A stretch of 15,956 bases of DNA from Ruminococcus sp. UBA1828 (GTDB lineage Bacteria > Bacillota > Clostridia > Oscillospirales > Ruminococcaceae): the NCBI GenBank assembly GCA_002338885.1, contig DDJI01000097.1, forward strand, positions 1 to 15,956, read 5' to 3'. The notes beneath the pieces are model-generated. The model saw nothing but the letters and a program-made list of their open reading frames with translations, was not told the DNA's origin and did no database searches. Shown in pieces: positions 1 through 7,075 of the stretch (within the stretch, counting starts at the first letter, position 1; each line of letters begins with the position of its first letter). The position numbers were made by a program, and so were the translations under genes.

Positions 1-209
1 CCGATATGCAGCAGCTTGACGCTTCTGTTCTCCGGGAGTTTGTGGAGAAAATTTATATCTCCGAGGTCTATACGCCGGACGAGAACGAGCCGCGCATCAA
101 GGTCAGAGAAATCGAGATTGTCTACAACTTCATTGGTGCATTTGATTTTGAGGAAGCAAGGGAGCAATCCCAAGCAGCCCAAAAAGAAAAGAAAACCGGC
201 GTAGCCTAA
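1..209 (+). CDS. Serine recombinase, C-terminal fragment (DUF4368-type end), cut by window edge
   Basis: Only the last 69 codons are present; the frame is open to the left edge, so the true start lies upstream. The visible part carries a segment LREFVEKIYI and then VREIEIVYNFIGAFDF, which I recognise as the C-terminal (DUF4368) end of large serine recombinases of clostridial integrative elements. A Lys/Gln-rich tail follows. The catalytic resolvase domain is not in view. Such enzymes excise and integrate their element through short core sites. Their genes often sit at the end of the element, so the element boundary probably lies a short way downstream. The family call rests on a short C-terminal stretch, so it is good but not certain. 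Confidence 0.8.
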   Translation, partial: DMQQLDASVLREFVEKIYISEVYTPDENEPRIKVREIEIVYNFIGAFDFEEAREQSQAAQKEKKTGVA

Positions 210-218
210 ACTACGCCG
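197..218 (+). terminator. Hairpin over the recombinase stop codon, possible terminator
   Basis: CGGCGTAG (197-204) pairs perfectly with CTACGCCG (211-218) around a 6-nt loop that contains the TAA stop. The downstream sequence ATTCTCTC is only weakly T-rich, so this is a possible rather than a classical intrinsic terminator. It may work in both directions. Confidence 0.45.
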
Positions 219-270
219 ATTCTCTCACATAAATGTTTTCTTACGTCACCGCCCCTAATGCGCGCGGTTT

Positions 271-299
271 GTTTTTTCGGCGGCGGAGTTTTTCGGCGG
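271..299. repeat. Imperfect tandem repeat GTTTTTTCGGCGG / GTTTTTCGGCGG
   Basis: Two copies (271-283 and 288-299) differ by one T and are separated by CGGA. They lie in the roughly 190-bp gene-free stretch between the recombinase end and the DUF6062 gene. No function is evident. Apart from this repeat I see no open frame or RNA in 219-397. Confidence 0.5.
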
Positions 300-397
300 A
301 CGAAAACGCTCATTTTTGCGCAGAAGTTTTTGAAAAATCGCGCGTCAAAGCTTTTTCGGTACGCATTTTTGTACTGTTATGCATCGGCGTGAATAGG

Positions 398-1081
398 CTA
401 CCTTGAGGTTAGGAACTTTATCGCCCTCTCTATGGAATCTCTTGAGTTTCCCCAGTCCGCATCGGCGCCGGAATTTCTGTAATCAAACATGTTGCAAAAA
501 TGCGTTACGTCCTCATAAAGGGTCTTTGAATACTCCGATGCAAGCTTTAAGCATGCATCCTCAAAGTCCGGTCTTGTCCTTTTGTCCATGTTCTCCTCCG
601 CCTCGCGGCACAAAAGCTCGCAGTGCGGCAGGCACAAGTACTCCTGCTCGGCAAACAGCGCCCTGAAATCGCGCGAGTTTTGATACATGTCAAACACGGT
701 CGTCAAAAGCCTTTGCATCGCCCACTCCACCTTTGAGCAGACAAAGCAGGACTCGGTTTGCTTTAAAAGCGACTTTTGCTTTTTGGCGCGAGGCTCTAAA
801 ATGCTCCTTTTGGCAAGGGCGTCGCGGTTGAGAGTTTCTATATGCGTCTGAAGCATCAGCGCTAAGGACAGGCGGTTTTTCTGCTTGAGCATCTGAGAAA
901 AATGCGTGTAGCAAAAGCCGAGCTTGTTTGTCTCAATCCTCACGTCCGGCTCCATCATCGCCGCGCCCATTATGTACTCTACGGTTCTCTTTTCGAGGAT
1001 GTCCCTCATCCGGCAGACAGGGCAGCCCTCCTTCGGCTCGAAAATTTCGTTTATGGGTATTGTAAGAATACTTTCTCTCAT
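398..1081 (-). CDS. DUF6062 family protein with duplicated CxxC/CxxH modules
   Basis: A 227-residue soluble protein with no signal peptide or membrane segment. It resembles the clostridial DUF6062 family, whose function is unknown to me. Metal-ligand-like pairs occur twice: C20-x2-C23 with C57-x2-H60, then C112-x2-C115 with C150-x2-H153. This suggests an internally duplicated zinc-binding or redox unit. The sequence between them is helical and charged, and the C-terminus carries WGNSRDSIERAIKFL. I chose the ATG at 1081 because AGAAAGG (1097-1091) lies 8 nt upstream; the in-frame GTG at 1090 touches that site and is less likely. It is a single gene, divergent from the glycosylase gene, with its own promoter at 1162-1134. 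Confidence 0.8.
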   Translation of the reverse strand: MRESILTIPINEIFEPKEGCPVCRMRDILEKRTVEYIMGAAMMEPDVRIETNKLGFCYTHFSQMLKQKNRLSLALMLQTHIETLNRDALAKRSILEPRAKKQKSLLKQTESCFVCSKVEWAMQRLLTTVFDMYQNSRDFRALFAEQEYLCLPHCELLCREAEENMDKRTRPDFEDACLKLASEYSKTLYEDVTHFCNMFDYRNSGADADWGNSRDSIERAIKFLTSR

Positions 1082-1112
1082 AAAGCACACCTTTCTTTCA
1101 TTGATTTATCTA

Positions 1113-1141
1113 TTGAAAAAGCACTTCAATATAAGTATAAT
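1113..1141 (+). promoter_or_regulatory. Sigma-A-type promoter for the glycosylase gene
   Basis: TTGAAA (1113-1118), a 17-nt spacer and TATAAT (1136-1141). The expected start is near 1148, giving a leader of about 45 nt before the glycosylase gene. Its -10 box overlaps that of the opposite-strand promoter. Confidence 0.75.
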
Positions 1142-1162
1142 TGCTTAGTAAAAGGATTACAA
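1134..1162 (-). promoter_or_regulatory. Sigma-A-type promoter for the DUF6062 gene, overlapping the divergent promoter
   Basis: Read on the minus strand: TTGTAA (1162-1157), a 17-nt spacer and TATACT (1139-1134). The -10 box shares the TATA at 1136-1139 with the plus-strand promoter, so the two polymerases would compete for one opened region. The expected start is near 1127. Confidence 0.65.
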
Positions 1163-1192
1163 GCAAAATAACGCACGACCTATGAAAAACGG

Positions 1193-2026
1193 GTGATATT
1201 TTTGAGATACGAAGTCGATGGAAAAGACATTATTTTGTATGAGAGGGACCTTGACCTCGACCAGACGCTTGACTGCGGTCAGGCTTTTCGGTGGTACAGG
1301 GAAAACGGGATCTACCGCGGATACTGTGTTGACACGCCGCTTGAAATATCGGGCGCAGACGGCGTGTTCAGGCTAAAGGACACGTCCGAGCGGGAGTTTT
1401 CGGAGGTGTGGAAGGACTACTTTGACCTTGACACCGACTACTCGCAGATTAAGGCTAAATATTCAAGCGACGAAACCCTCCGCGCAGCGTGCGAGTTCTC
1501 AAGCGGCATACGCCTTTTGCGCCAGGACGCATGGGAGGCTTTGGTGTCGTATATTTTCTCGCAGCACAACAACATCCCGCGAATCAAAGGCATAATAGAG
1601 CGGCTTGTCACGCATTACGGGCATTTTCCGAACGCCGAGGAGCTTGCCGCCGAGACATGCGAGAGCCTCGGGTATCTTCGCTGCGGATTTCGGGCAAGAT
1701 ACGTAATAGACGCGGCAAAAAAGGTGGCGTCGGGTGAAGTATCCCTTGAGCGCTGCCGCAGTCTTGACTACGAGGACGCAAAGGCGGAGCTTATGAAGAT
1801 AACCGGCGTCGGCCCTAAGGTTGCGGACTGCGTCTTGCTGTACGGGATGAATTTCACCGAGGCGTTTCCGATAGACGTTTGGATGCGCAGGGTGATGAGC
1901 ACGTTTTACCCGAACGGTCTGCCTGAGTGCACAAAGGGCACTCAGGGAATAGCCCAGCTTTATCTGTTCAACTACATACGCCATCTTGAGCAAAGCCGTG
2001 AGGATTCATGCGCCGCCCAAAAGTAA
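1193..2026 (+). CDS. ogg: 8-oxoguanine DNA glycosylase (OGG1-type, HhH-GPD)
   Basis: Removes 8-oxoguanine opposite cytosine and cleaves the abasic strand in base excision repair. The N-terminal OGG domain (about 1-115) includes DCGQAFRW at 27-34. The HhH-GPD domain follows, with SQHNN at 123-127 matching the SSNNN region of OGG1 that contacts the opposite base. The hairpin ITGVGPKVADC (203-213) holds the Schiff-base lysine K209, and FPIDVW (225-230) supplies the catalytic D228. At 277 residues it has the usual size for bacterial Ogg. GTG at 1193 gives this length; a TTG at 1202, with GGTGA 5 nt upstream, is an equally plausible start and would trim three residues. It has its own promoter and is probably co-transcribed with tmcAL. 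Confidence 0.92.
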   Translation: MIFLRYEVDGKDIILYERDLDLDQTLDCGQAFRWYRENGIYRGYCVDTPLEISGADGVFRLKDTSEREFSEVWKDYFDLDTDYSQIKAKYSSDETLRAACEFSSGIRLLRQDAWEALVSYIFSQHNNIPRIKGIIERLVTHYGHFPNAEELAAETCESLGYLRCGFRARYVIDAAKKVASGEVSLERCRSLDYEDAKAELMKITGVGPKVADCVLLYGMNFTEAFPIDVWMRRVMSTFYPNGLPECTKGTQGIAQLYLFNYIRHLEQSREDSCAAQK

Positions 2027-2092
2027 GCCTAAGGGACGCATGAGCCGTAAAACACGTGCCGTAAAAGAGCTGAAAGGAGTCGGTAATTAAGC

Positions 2093-3250
2093 ATGACCGA
2101 GAGCACAAACATAAAAGCCGCAGGAATAATAGCCGAGTACAACCCTTTTCACTCCGGGCATGCATACCAGATAGCAAAGACCCGTGAGGCGGGATACACG
2201 CACATAGTCGTCGTGATGAGCGCAAACGTTGTACAGCGGGGAGACATAGCCATACTTGACGCGCACACGAGGGCGAGAGCCGCAATAGCCGGCGGGGCAA
2301 ATCTTGTGATGGAGCTTCCCGCGCCGTGGAGCTGTTCAAGCGCGCCCGACTTTGCAAGGGCGGGAGTGAGCATATTAAAAAGGCTCGGCGTGGTGAGCGC
2401 GATATCGTTCGGCTCGGAATGCGGAGACCTTCAAAAGCTCAAAGCCTGCGCCGATGCGGTTGAAAACATAGATTACTCCATGCTGCGCCGGCTTATGGCG
2501 AGCGGCATGACATACCCGCAGGCGATAGAGCGCCTGACCGATAACAAGCTCCTGTCCGGAGCGAACGACACCCTTGCGGTGGAGTACATCCGTGCCGCAA
2601 AGGGCAGCGGGCTTTCGGCGATAGCGATAAAGCGAACCGTGCGGCATGACAGCCCGATTTCCGAGGGATGCGAGCACATAAGCGCAAGCGCGCTCAGGGA
2701 GCTTATGCGCGGCGGAAACGAGGGAGCGCGCTTAGGATACGGCTTTGACGCGGGCGAAGTGGCATCGATAGAAAACGCCGCAGGCGAGATACTTTTCAAG
2801 CTTGCGGGGATGAGCGAGCAGGAGCTTATGCGTGCGCCGTACATGTCGGACGGCGTGGCTCAAAGGATATGCCGTGCGGCGGGGAGGGCGGCAAGCTTAA
2901 CGGAGCTTTATGACGAGGTGAAAACCCGCCACATCACCCATGCGAGGGTGAGAAGAGCTGTTCTTTTGGCTGCTCTCGGAGTCACGTCGGATGAAATGGC
3001 TGCCGCGCCGCCCTATGCGAGGATTTTGGCTGCCGACGCAAAGGGCGCACAGCTTTTGGCCGCATGCAAGGATGGCGCCGGCATCCCCTTTTCAAGCTCT
3101 TTGGCAAAGCTTGCGATAGCGTCGCCGCAGGCTAAAAGAACCGCTTTTTTGTGCGAGTACTCGTCGTGGCTGCGCGACTCCGCCTCAAAAAAGGGCCTGG
3201 CGGGAAGAGTGCCGCAGGCGTCAAGAAAGTTTGAGCTGACAAAAATCTGA
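2093..3250 (+). CDS. tmcAL: tRNA(Met) cytidine acetate ligase (TmcAL, YlbM family)
   Basis: TmcAL uses ATP and acetate to make an acetyl-adenylate and forms N4-acetylcytidine at position 34 of elongator tRNA-Met. The N-terminal nucleotidyltransferase core begins GIIAEYNPFHSGH (11-23), with the HxGH-like ATP-binding motif at 20-23. SFGSE (105-109) and a GANDTLAVEYIRA segment followed by IKRTV are further family marks. The C-terminal helical half is the probable tRNA-binding part. At 385 residues it is a little shorter than the B. subtilis protein. AAAGGAG lies about 13 nt before the ATG, a long but usable spacing. The 66-nt gap after ogg shows no promoter or terminator. Its substrate acetate is the product of AckA, encoded next on the same strand. 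Confidence 0.93.
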   Translation: MTESTNIKAAGIIAEYNPFHSGHAYQIAKTREAGYTHIVVVMSANVVQRGDIAILDAHTRARAAIAGGANLVMELPAPWSCSSAPDFARAGVSILKRLGVVSAISFGSECGDLQKLKACADAVENIDYSMLRRLMASGMTYPQAIERLTDNKLLSGANDTLAVEYIRAAKGSGLSAIAIKRTVRHDSPISEGCEHISASALRELMRGGNEGARLGYGFDAGEVASIENAAGEILFKLAGMSEQELMRAPYMSDGVAQRICRAAGRAASLTELYDEVKTRHITHARVRRAVLLAALGVTSDEMAAAPPYARILAADAKGAQLLAACKDGAGIPFSSSLAKLAIASPQAKRTAFLCEYSSWLRDSASKKGLAGRVPQASRKFELTKI

Positions 3251-3332
3251 ACGGCGACCGCGCATGAGCGGGCTGCGGCTTGTTATTTTGGGGTAAAGAG
3301 CGCGGCGGGCATGTTAAATCCTCAAATTCGTA

Positions 3333-3361
3333 TTGATTTTTATATAGGTTTATAGTATAAT
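3333..3361 (+). promoter_or_regulatory. Sigma-A-type promoter for ackA
   Basis: TTGATT (3333-3338), a 17-nt spacer and a perfect TATAAT (3356-3361). The start is expected near 3368, about 40 nt before the ackA ATG. The preceding stretch 3251-3330 is G+C-rich with only weak hairpins and no convincing terminator for tmcAL. Confidence 0.8.
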
Positions 3362-3406
3362 TTAGGGTGTTTTTTATTTCTGAAATAAAGAGAGGAATAT
3401 GAAAAG

Positions 3407-4621
3407 ATGAATTTAGTTTTGGTTGTCAACGCGGGAAGCTCTTCTTTGAAATATCAGCTTCTGAACATGGATGATGAGTCGGTGCTTGCAAAGGGAAACT
3501 GCGACCGCATAGGCATCGGAGGACATGTGTCTCACAAAATCCCCTCCACGGGATACGACTATGAGGCGGACTGCGACTTCCCCACCCACACAGAGGCTTT
3601 TGAAAAGCTCGTAGAGGTTCTCACCACCGGCGACGGAAAGGTCATAGACTCCATGTCCGAAATTTCCGCCGTAGGACACAGAATAGTTCAGGGCGCAGAG
3701 GTGTTTGACAAGGCGTGCCTTGTCACAGACGAGGTCATAGATGAAATCGACGGCCTTTCGGAGCTTGCGCCGGTTCACAACCACCCTCATGCACTTGCTC
3801 TTCGCGCCTGCACAAAGGTTCTTCCCAAGGGCACTCCGCAGGTGGTTGTTTTTGATACCGCCTTCCACCAGACCATGCCGCCGAAAGCGTATCTGTTCGG
3901 ACTCCCCTATGAGGATTACGCCGAGTACCATGTGAGAAAGTACGGCTTCCACGGCACGTCTCACCGCTTTGTTTCGCACTGCTTAGCCGATGCGATGGGC
4001 AAGGACATAAAGGACTTGAAGATAGTTTCCTGCCACTTAGGAAACGGCTCTTCGATAACCGCTGTCGACGGCGGAAAGTCGATTGACACATCGATGGGCT
4101 TTACACCTCTTGACGGAGTTATCATGGGCACACGCTGCGGCGCTGTAGACCCCTCCGCCGTGACGTTTGTAATGGCTAAGCACGGCTTTGACTCACACCA
4201 GATGAGCGAGTACATGAACAAGAAGTCCGGATTTTTGGGACTTTCGGGAGTCGGTTCGGACAACCGCGACGTATGCGCGGCGGCTGAGCAGGGCAACGCA
4301 AGGGCCAGGCTCACAACCGAAATTTTGCAGTATCAAATAAAGAAATACATAGGCTCATACGCTGCCGCCATGAACGGACTCGACGCAGTTTTGTTCACCG
4401 GAGGCATAGGCGAAAACTCATGGGAGACAAGACAGGGCGTATGCCGTGACATGAGCTATTTCGGAATCGAGATTGACGAGGAGCTGAACAAGACTATTAA
4501 AGGCAAGCTCGCCAAGATATCCACGCCCGCTTCAAAGGTTGAGGTATGGGTTGTGCCCACAAACGAAGAGCTTTTGATAGCCCGTGACACGCTTGCGGTC
4601 ATCGCCGAAAGCAAAAAGTAA
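3407..4621 (+). CDS. ackA: Acetate kinase
   Basis: Converts acetyl phosphate and ADP to acetate and ATP, the main ATP-yielding fermentation step, in the cytoplasm. All catalytic residues known from the Methanosarcina enzyme can be placed: N8 in VVNAGSSSLKY, R92 in VGHRIVQG, D150 in VFDTAFHQ, H182 in YGFHGTSH, R243 in GTRCGAVDP and E387 in PTNEELLIARD. The phosphate-binding GNGSS (212-216) and adenosine-site GGIGENS (332-338) motifs are present. Length 404 is normal. GAGAGG lies upstream; an ATG at 3399 opens only a three-codon frame, so 3407 is the start. It is the first gene of a run with DUF1294, DUF6472 and nadE. No pta is in the window. Confidence 0.98.
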   Translation: MNLVLVVNAGSSSLKYQLLNMDDESVLAKGNCDRIGIGGHVSHKIPSTGYDYEADCDFPTHTEAFEKLVEVLTTGDGKVIDSMSEISAVGHRIVQGAEVFDKACLVTDEVIDEIDGLSELAPVHNHPHALALRACTKVLPKGTPQVVVFDTAFHQTMPPKAYLFGLPYEDYAEYHVRKYGFHGTSHRFVSHCLADAMGKDIKDLKIVSCHLGNGSSITAVDGGKSIDTSMGFTPLDGVIMGTRCGAVDPSAVTFVMAKHGFDSHQMSEYMNKKSGFLGLSGVGSDNRDVCAAAEQGNARARLTTEILQYQIKKYIGSYAAAMNGLDAVLFTGGIGENSWETRQGVCRDMSYFGIEIDEELNKTIKGKLAKISTPASKVEVWVVPTNEELLIARDTLAVIAESKK

Positions 4622-4627
4622 TCATAC

Positions 4628-4993
4628 ATGCCATCATACACGCTTATGGCGTGTTCGCTCGGCGAGCCGCTGCTGCGCCAATCGAAAATATCGGGCATAC
4701 TCGGTTTTTTTGTTGACAATCCCGAGTATGCGTTCGCCCTGTACATAGCGGCGATGTCCTTAGCGGCGTTTGCAATGTACGGCATCGACAAGCTGAGGGC
4801 GATAAAGGGCCGGCGCAGAATACGTGAGCGCACGCTTTTGACTGTTTCCGCGCTCGGCGGAGCTTTGGGAGGGCTTATTGCGATGCAGCTTTTTCGGCAC
4901 AAGACCCTTCATGCAAAGTTTTACGCGGTGAACGACGTGGCGCTGGCTGCGCATGCGGCGATATTTATCTTGACGGCAAATCTCGGAGGGTAA
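4628..4993 (+). CDS. DUF1294 family membrane protein
   Basis: A small membrane protein of unknown function. The DUF1294 signature is clear: YGIDKLRAIKGRRRIRERTL (51-70), then ALGGALGGLIAMQLFRHKT. Three hydrophobic segments are visible at about 36-53, 71-88 and 99-118, with the basic GRRRIRER loop between the first two. Family members usually begin about 15 residues before the GIDK motif, so this one has an unusual N-terminal extension of about 35 residues. No good ribosome binding site precedes the ATGs at 4628 or 4646, and the next in-frame ATG (4754) would cut the first helix. I keep 4628, 6 nt after ackA, assuming translational coupling. The N-terminus is uncertain. Confidence 0.8.
   Translation: MPSYTLMACSLGEPLLRQSKISGILGFFVDNPEYAFALYIAAMSLAAFAMYGIDKLRAIKGRRRIRERTLLTVSALGGALGGLIAMQLFRHKTLHAKFYAVNDVALAAHAAIFILTANLGG
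4695..4731. repeat. 10-bp perfect inverted repeat with a T-rich loop near the DUF1294 start
   Basis: GCATACTCGG (4695-4704) and CCGAGTATGC (4722-4731) are perfect inverted arms around a 17-nt loop that begins with seven Ts. It lies in the extended N-terminal coding part of the DUF1294 gene. The T run is in the loop, not after the stem, so it is not a standard terminator. Confidence 0.6.
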
Positions 4994-4997
4994 AACT

Positions 4998-5243
4998 ATG
5001 AACACAGGCGGCGCAAGCGGCACAAGCGGCGCAAACAAGTCAGGCGGCAAAAACGCCAAAAAAGGCAAAATCACATGCTGCGAGGCATGCGCAAACTACG
5101 TATACGACGAGGATTACGACTGCTACAGCTGCATGGTGAACCTTGACGAGGACGAGATGGCAAGGTTTTTGTCCGGCGCAAACTTTGAATGTTCATACTA
5201 TCAGCCGGACGACGAATACAGGATTGTAAGAAAGCAAAACTAA
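4998..5243 (+). CDS. DUF6472 family small Cys-rich protein
   Basis: An 81-residue protein of unknown function. Residues 2-24 are a low-complexity Gly/Ser/Asn/Lys tail. The core starts with CCEAC (27-31), then YVYDEDYDCYSC (34-45), an acidic NLDEDEM stretch, C65 in FECSYY and a C-terminal DDEYRIVRKQN. The cysteines at 28, 31, 42 and 45 form two C-x2-C pairs typical of a zinc ribbon, with C65 to spare. I assign DUF6472 from memory of this pattern. GGAGGG 8 nt upstream of the ATG is a strong ribosome binding site. It follows DUF1294 by 4 nt and precedes nadE by 24 nt, so it is an operon member. Confidence 0.78.
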   Translation: MNTGGASGTSGANKSGGKNAKKGKITCCEACANYVYDEDYDCYSCMVNLDEDEMARFLSGANFECSYYQPDDEYRIVRKQN

Positions 5244-5267
5244 AGGCTTTCGGTAAGGAGACGTGCA

Positions 5268-6008
5268 ATGTCGGGCAAATACGAATTTGATGCGCAAAAA
5301 GCCGCAAACGCATGCATAGAGTGGATACGCGAGTGGTTTGATAAAAACGGCGCGGGATGCAATGCCGTAATAGGCATATCGGGCGGAAAGGACAGCTCAA
5401 CCGTTGCAGCTCTTTGCGTGGGGGCGCTCGGAAAGGACAGAGTGGTTGGCGTGCTTATGCCGCAGGGCGAGCAGTTTGACATAGACTACTCATATGAGCT
5501 TTGCGAGCTTCTCGGCATTAAGCATTACGTGGTGAATGTCGGCGAGGCGGTTGACGCAGTAAAGCGCGCGATACCGCTTGAGCTTTCAATCCAGGCGGCG
5601 ACAAACATTCCGCCGAGGGTGAGAATGACGGTGCTTTACGCCGTCAGCCAGTGCGTAAACGGCAGAGTTGCCAACACATGCAACCTGTCCGAGGACTGGG
5701 TGGGATACTCCACCCGCTACGGAGACGCTGCCGGCGACTTCGGAGCAATATCACACTTCACCGTTCAGGAGGTAAAGGCGATAGCGAGGTACTTGGGACT
5801 TCCCGAAAAGTTTGTCGAAAAGCCGCCGATAGACGGCCTTTGCGGCAAGACGGATGAGGACAACCTGGGCTTTACCTATGCCGAGCTTGACAGCTATATA
5901 CGCGAGGGCATAGAGCCGCCGCAGGCGACCAAAGAAAAAATAGACCGCCTGCACCGCATAAACGAGTTTAAGCTTAGGTACTTTGACACATTTAAATATA
6001 ACGGCTGA
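5268..6008 (+). CDS. nadE: NAD(+) synthase, ammonia-dependent type
   Basis: Makes NAD+ from deamido-NAD+, ATP and ammonia, the last step of NAD biosynthesis. The PP-loop SGGKDSS (38-44) binds the ATP pyrophosphate. The deamido-NAD site is represented by CNLSEDWVGYSTRYGDAAGD (from about residue 136) and KPPIDGLCGKTDEDNLGFTY. There is no N-terminal glutaminase (nitrilase) domain and the length, 246, fits the NH3-dependent form. The ribosome binding site is AAGGAG before the ATG. It is the last gene of the ackA run and is followed at once by a strong terminator. NAD synthesis beside acetate kinase fits general energy metabolism without proving a functional link. Confidence 0.95.
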   Translation: MSGKYEFDAQKAANACIEWIREWFDKNGAGCNAVIGISGGKDSSTVAALCVGALGKDRVVGVLMPQGEQFDIDYSYELCELLGIKHYVVNVGEAVDAVKRAIPLELSIQAATNIPPRVRMTVLYAVSQCVNGRVANTCNLSEDWVGYSTRYGDAAGDFGAISHFTVQEVKAIARYLGLPEKFVEKPPIDGLCGKTDEDNLGFTYAELDSYIREGIEPPQATKEKIDRLHRINEFKLRYFDTFKYNG

Positions 6009-6013
6009 AACTA

Positions 6014-6046
6014 AAATACCCCCGACATTGAGTCGAGGGTATTTTT
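6014..6046. terminator. Bidirectional intrinsic terminator between nadE and proC
   Basis: A 13-bp stem (6014-6026 with 6032-6044, one C/A mismatch, loop ATTGA) is flanked by an A run on the left and TTTTT on the right. It can therefore end transcription of both nadE (+) and the convergent proC (-). Confidence 0.9.
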
Positions 6047-6073
6047 ATGCTTTATGCGGCTTCAAATTGTTTT

Positions 6074-6895
6074 TTACTCGGACATCTTTTTTGATTTTTC
6101 GATGCAGGCGTCGATTGCGCTGTCTACAATCTGATAAAGCCCGCTCTGCTCGAACACATTCACGGCTTCTATCGTTGTTCCGCCGGGTGAGCATACGTTT
6201 ATTTTAAGCTGCTCGGGCGACTCGTCGCTCTCAAGAACCATCTTTGCGGCGCCCAAAACCGTCTGCGCCGAAAAAAGCTTTGCCTGCTCTTCGCTCATGC
6301 CGTGTCTGACGGCGGACTTTGCCATTGCATCTATGAACATAAACGCGTATGCAGGTCCCGAGCCGCTTATTCCGGTGACGGTGTCCATCATGCTCTCGTC
6401 TGTCTGCACCGCCCTGCCAAAGCAGGAGAATATTTTTATCACGCTCGAAACGTCGTCCGAGCTGACGCTTTCAGCGGCGCACACTCCGCTCATTCCGCAG
6501 CCGACAAGCGCAGGCGTATTAGGCATCACCCTTACGACCTTTCTGCCGCCGCCAAGCGCTTCATCTATTGCGCTTATCTTCTTTCCGGCAAGTATCGACA
6601 CTATCACCGCGTCGGCGGGGATGCTGTCTTTTACCTGTTCGGCGGTTTGTGCAAACGCATTCGGCTTTACCGCAAAGATAACCGTCTTTGCTCCCGCAAC
6701 CGCGGCAGCCGCATCATCGCTGACCTTTACTCCGAGTTTTTTTGCCCTTTCAAGGCAAACTGCGCTCTTATCCGCGACAAACACGCTTTGCGGCGGGTAA
6801 AGTCCCGCGTCAAGCATGCCCTTTAATATTGCGTATCCCATGTTTCCCGCACCTATGAGCGCCACCTGTGCTCCACTTATTTTTGTATCAGACAT
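6074..6895 (-). CDS. proC: Pyrroline-5-carboxylate reductase
   Basis: Reduces 1-pyrroline-5-carboxylate to L-proline with NAD(P)H, the final step of proline synthesis, in the cytoplasm. The Rossmann motif IGAGNMG is at 14-20, AVKPNA at 75-80 and RVMPNTP at 122-128. The C-terminal dimerisation and substrate region holds TGISGSGPAY (174-183) and SPGGTTIEA (236-244). Length 273 is standard. I chose the ATG at 6895, with GGGG 10 nt upstream; a TTG three codons earlier is less likely. It is transcribed alone on the minus strand, convergent with nadE and divergent from the GH3 gene. Confidence 0.96.
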   Translation of the reverse strand: MSDTKISGAQVALIGAGNMGYAILKGMLDAGLYPPQSVFVADKSAVCLERAKKLGVKVSDDAAAAVAGAKTVIFAVKPNAFAQTAEQVKDSIPADAVIVSILAGKKISAIDEALGGGRKVVRVMPNTPALVGCGMSGVCAAESVSSDDVSSVIKIFSCFGRAVQTDESMMDTVTGISGSGPAYAFMFIDAMAKSAVRHGMSEEQAKLFSAQTVLGAAKMVLESDESPEQLKINVCSPGGTTIEAVNVFEQSGLYQIVDSAIDACIEKSKKMSE

Positions 6896-6991
6896 ATGCT
6901 GCAAGCCCCGCTTTCACATTAAAAATATTGTCTTTTACATTTTACCACGCCGCGCCGAAAAAATAAAGATGGAATTATCTCTATAATATTA

Positions 6992-7021
6992 TTGACAAGC
7001 CCTCTGCACCTTTAGTAAAAT
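6992..7021 (+). promoter_or_regulatory. Promoter for the GH3-GH43 unit
   Basis: A consensus TTGACA (6992-6997), an 18-nt spacer and TAAAAT (7016-7021). A 10-bp perfect palindrome ATAATATTAT (6983-6992) abuts the -35 box and could be an operator. The start would be near 7028, leaving a leader of about 48 nt. Confidence 0.65.
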
Positions 7022-7075
7022 GAACTTGACGGCTATTATACAGCGCCGAAAATATGACATGAAGGGACTGCTTTT

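Noticed and set aside
1499..1993. Antisense open frame of 164 codons inside the glycosylase gene
   Set aside because: It is a shadow of the HhH-GPD domain coding region and has no family likeness.
3251..3300. Possible terminator after tmcAL
   Set aside because: Only 4-bp G+C stems such as CCGC/GCGG are present, and no T run follows.
3413..3979. Antisense open frame of 188 codons inside ackA
   Set aside because: ackA is unambiguous with all catalytic residues; the antisense product has no family likeness.
6903..6917. Possible catabolite-responsive (cre) element on the minus strand, TGAAAGCGGGGCTT
   Set aside because: At least three mismatches to the consensus, and it overlaps the proC ribosome binding site, which explains the G run.
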